A DNA stretch of 64,000 bases from positions 1-64,000 of the forward strand of contig NZ_JANDJO010000004.1 in NCBI RefSeq assembly GCF_024331145.1, written 5' to 3'. Made by a program: the position numbers and the translations under genes. The notes under the pieces are model-generated. The model saw nothing but the letters and a program-made list of their open reading frames with translations, was not told the DNA's origin and did no database searches. Positions 61,951 to 64,000 of the stretch are shown piece by piece (the stretch's first letter is position 1; each line of letters starts with the position of its first letter). This DNA is from Shimia sp. CNT1-13L.2 (GTDB lineage Bacteria; Pseudomonadota; Alphaproteobacteria; Rhodobacterales; Rhodobacteraceae).

Positions 61951-63570
61951 ATGGACCTCCTCCTCTCCTCAGTCGACATTCTGGCGCGCTGGGATGTTCT
62001 GCTCGCCCTCCTCGCAGGCTCGGTTGGTGGCGTTCTGATTGGCGCCATTCCCGGTGTCGGCCCTGCCGTGGCCATCGCCATCCTGCTGCCCGCGACCTTC
62101 TCGATGGACCCAATTGTCGGGCTCACCGTTCTCTTGGGTATCTACGGCTCGTCCATGTACGGCGGCGCGATTCCGGCGATCCTGATCAACACGCCCGGCA
62201 CTGCCGTGAACGCGCTCACCACCTATGACGGCTATCCGATGACCGCGCGGGGCGAAGCGCGGCGCGCGCTGTCGCTGGCCTATTCGGCCTCGTTCTTCGG
62301 CGGCATCTTCTCGGTGGTCTGCCTCATCCTTTTTGCCCCGATCCTGGCCAAGATCGCCCCAATGTTCGGCAGTCGCGAAATCTTTCTCGCAGCCCTCCTC
62401 GGCATCATTCTGGTGATCGTGGCGCACCGTGGTCAGGCCCTGATCGCCGCCGCGCTGGCCTGTTTCGGCGTCTTCCTCAACACCGTCGGCCTCGAGCCGG
62501 TGAAATACTCCAAACGTTTCACCTTTGATCAGTCTTTCCTGTCTTCGGGCGTGAACCTGATCGTTGTGGTTCTGGGTCTCTTTGCCCTCTCGCAGGCCTT
62601 CTACCTGTTGCAGGGCGATGACGAGAAAGTCCGCATGACCAAGCTGCGCGGCGGCATGTTCCAGGGCCTGCGCGAACTGGCGCGGCACCCGCGCGTGGCC
62701 GGTGTCTCGGGCACCTTTGGCGTGGTGATGGGCATGATCCCCGGCGTCGGCGAATTCACCGCCCAGTTCCTGAGCTACACCTACGCGCAGAAATCTTCGA
62801 AACGTCCGCAGGACTTTGGCCACGGGTCCTCCGAAGGCCTGATCGCGGCCGAAACCGCCAACAACGCCGTGCCGGCCGCCGCCATGGTGCCCCTGCTGGC
62901 GCTTGGCATTCCGGGCGAGGCCCTGACGGCGATGATGCTCTCGGTGTTTTACGTGCATAACGTGGTGCCCGGCCCGCAGCTGTTCCAGAACCAGATGGAC
63001 TTCGTGGTTGCCCTCTACCTCGCCCTGCTGGCGCTGAACGTGCTGGTGCTGGTGTTCCTGCTGTTTGCCACAAACCACCTGATCAAGGTGGTGAAGATTC
63101 CCAACCGGTTCCTCGGCGTCTGTATCCTCGTACTGAGTTTCGTCGGCGTCTACAGCCTGCGCAACTCGGTCACCGACTGCCTGATCGCGGCCTGTTTCGG
63201 CATCTTCGGTTTCGTTCTCAAACGCCTGTCCCTTCCGGCTGTTCCGATCATCCTCGGCATGGTTCTGGGCGGCATCATGGAGGTCAAGCTGCGTGCCGGC
63301 ATGGCACGGGTAAAAACCCCCTTCGACTTCATTGACCGCCCGATCGCAATGATCCTCTTCCTGATGATCCTGGGCGTCCTGTTCATCCATTTCCGCCGAG
63401 TCTGGCTGGATCGCAAAGCAATCAAGGAGGCCAAATGGTCGACCAAACACGCATCGACGAACTTCGGCATGCACCTGTTCCGCCGCAAAAGCTATTTGTT
63501 GAGGGAACGTGGACGGAAGGTTCGGGAGAAACACTTGAAGTACAATCCCCGATCGACGGACAAACGCTAA
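61951..63570 (+). CDS. tctA: Tripartite tricarboxylate transporter large membrane subunit, with C-terminal extension
   Basis: A 539-residue polytopic permease. Family motifs are GAIPGVGPAVAIAILLPATF (about 32-51), YGGAIPAILINTPGTAVNAL (about 71-90), the second-half repeat GMIPGVGEFTAQFLSYTYAQ, and AALVPLLALGIPGE-like AMVPLLALGIPGEALTAMML. TctA proteins are usually about 500 residues; here the expected end, KAIKEAK, runs on through a TGG codon (Trp496) into 44 further basic residues. This tail overlaps the next gene, an aldehyde dehydrogenase, by 136 bp in another frame. A single base change in an ancestral ATGA overlap would explain it. Confidence 0.93.
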   Translation: MDLLLSSVDILARWDVLLALLAGSVGGVLIGAIPGVGPAVAIAILLPATFSMDPIVGLTVLLGIYGSSMYGGAIPAILINTPGTAVNALTTYDGYPMTARGEARRALSLAYSASFFGGIFSVVCLILFAPILAKIAPMFGSREIFLAALLGIILVIVAHRGQALIAAALACFGVFLNTVGLEPVKYSKRFTFDQSFLSSGVNLIVVVLGLFALSQAFYLLQGDDEKVRMTKLRGGMFQGLRELARHPRVAGVSGTFGVVMGMIPGVGEFTAQFLSYTYAQKSSKRPQDFGHGSSEGLIAAETANNAVPAAAMVPLLALGIPGEALTAMMLSVFYVHNVVPGPQLFQNQMDFVVALYLALLALNVLVLVFLLFATNHLIKVVKIPNRFLGVCILVLSFVGVYSLRNSVTDCLIAACFGIFGFVLKRLSLPAVPIILGMVLGGIMEVKLRAGMARVKTPFDFIDRPIAMILFLMILGVLFIHFRRVWLDRKAIKEAKWSTKHASTNFGMHLFRRKSYLLRERGRKVREKHLKYNPRSTDKR

Positions 63571-64000
63571 CCACACTGGTCCGCGCCTCTGCCGACGATG
63601 TGAACACCGCGGTGGCCTCGGCCCGCGCCGCCTTTGAAGATGGCCGCTGGAGCCGCATGGCACCGGCAGGCCGCAAGAAGGTGCTGATGCGGCTGGCCGA
63701 GCTGATCGAACAGAACGCCGTGGAACTGGCGGTTCTGGGCGTGCGCGACAACGGCACCGAGTTCAACATGGCCCTCAAGGCCGAGCCGGGCTCGGCTGCG
63801 GGCACCTTCCGCTACTACGCCGAGGCGCTCGACAAGGTGTATGGCGAAGTTGCCCCAACCGATCCGTCGGTTCTGGGTCTTGTCCACAAGGAACCCGTGG
63901 GCGTAGTTGGGGCCATCGTGCCGTGGAACTTCCCGCTGATGATCGGCGCATGGAAGCTCGCTCCGGCGCTGGCGATGGGCAACTCCGTTGTGCTGAAACC
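63435..64000 (+). CDS. Aldehyde dehydrogenase, N-terminal fragment (cut by window edge)
   Basis: Reading from ATG 63435 gives 188 complete codons of an NAD(P)-dependent aldehyde dehydrogenase, continuing past the window. It starts MVDQTRIDELRHAPVPPQKL, followed by the usual FVEGTWTEGSGETLEVQSPI, GRWSRMAPAGRKKVLMRLAE, and the cofactor segment VGVVGAIVPWNFPLMIGAWK then LAPALAMGNSVVLKP. An AAGGAGG ribosome-binding site sits 5 bases before the start, inside tctA. The catalytic Cys and Glu lie beyond the edge. With the class III aminotransferase across the divergent promoter it could oxidise the aldehyde formed by transamination. Confidence 0.93.
   Translation, partial: MVDQTRIDELRHAPVPPQKLFVEGTWTEGSGETLEVQSPIDGQTLTTLVRASADDVNTAVASARAAFEDGRWSRMAPAGRKKVLMRLAELIEQNAVELAVLGVRDNGTEFNMALKAEPGSAAGTFRYYAEALDKVYGEVAPTDPSVLGLVHKEPVGVVGAIVPWNFPLMIGAWKLAPALAMGNSVVLK

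Noticed and set aside
1-64000. CRISPR arrays, insertion sequences, phage or conjugative genes, restriction or toxin-antitoxin systems
   Set aside because: No spaced direct repeats, transposase, integrase, relaxase or toxin-antitoxin proteins were recognised; GC content and codon use look uniform apart from a few intergenic gaps.

Overview
This 64 kb window is GC-rich (roughly 60-65 percent) chromosomal DNA from an alphaproteobacterium, most likely a marine Rhodobacteraceae (Roseobacter-group) bacterium. The basis is gene content and order: EF-Tu N-terminus, the chvI-chvG-hprK-rapZ-EIIA(Man)-HPr run divergent from pckA, etfBA with a DUF6473 gene and a 3-hydroxybutyryl-CoA dehydrogenase, a twin-TM HIG1 protein next to a PduO-type adenosyltransferase, and a MoxR/DUF58/DUF4159 locus divergent from a DUF1285 gene. 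I see no IS element, prophage, CRISPR array, rRNA or tRNA. The window is almost fully coding, with many stop/start overlaps.

Layout. 0-9.7 kb: partial tuf, lipoprotein, cytochrome P450, M48 peptidase and DUF898 membrane protein, parC, SH3-domain protein, SDR, HIG1 protein, cobalamin adenosyltransferase. 9.7-15.3 kb: acyl-CoA metabolism (PaaG-like crotonase, etfBA, 3-hydroxybutyryl-CoA dehydrogenase) plus a DUF6473 protein and an OlsA-like acyltransferase. 15.3-21.8 kb: regulatory phosphotransfer genes (HPr, EIIA, RapZ, short HprK), the ChvG/ChvI two-component system and divergent pckA with two LacI-type operator candidates. 21.9-26.7 kb: HlyD / RbbA / ABC-2 permease exporter operon. 26.8-30.7 kb: PHA synthase with a FabI-type reductase and a MaoC-phosphotransacetylase fusion. 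31-44.3 kb: one long minus-strand catabolic block: TetR regulator, quinone-oxidoreductase-like enzyme, livHMGF, a long-chain acyl-CoA synthetase, a Liv-type binding protein, two adjacent acyl-CoA dehydrogenases, a molybdopterin oxidoreductase and a RidA protein. This looks like uptake, CoA activation and beta-oxidation of an unidentified organic acid; the electrons would pass to the EtfBA encoded upstream. 44.6-50.6 kb: RTX protein, rppH, ctpA, EnvC-like activator, gpmI. 50.7-58 kb: MoxR-DUF58-DUF4159-membrane-protein operon and DUF1285. 58-64 kb: class III aminotransferase and IclR regulator divergent from a tripartite tricarboxylate transporter (tctCBA) and an aldehyde dehydrogenase that runs off the end; together these suggest import of a carboxylate and amine-to-aldehyde-to-acid catabolism.

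Most unusual observations: (i) a 33-nt in-frame element made of three 11-nt repeats, shared by two unrelated proteins (DUF898 N-terminal tail and RbbA linker), resembling a small protein-invading repeat; (ii) a probable stop-loss extension of tctA that overlaps the aldehyde dehydrogenase start by 136 bp; (iii) the PHA synthase/FabI/MaoC-Pta grouping; (iv) the Liv-transporter/acyl-CoA dehydrogenase/Mo-enzyme block; (v) two operator-like sites 20 bp apart in front of pckA.
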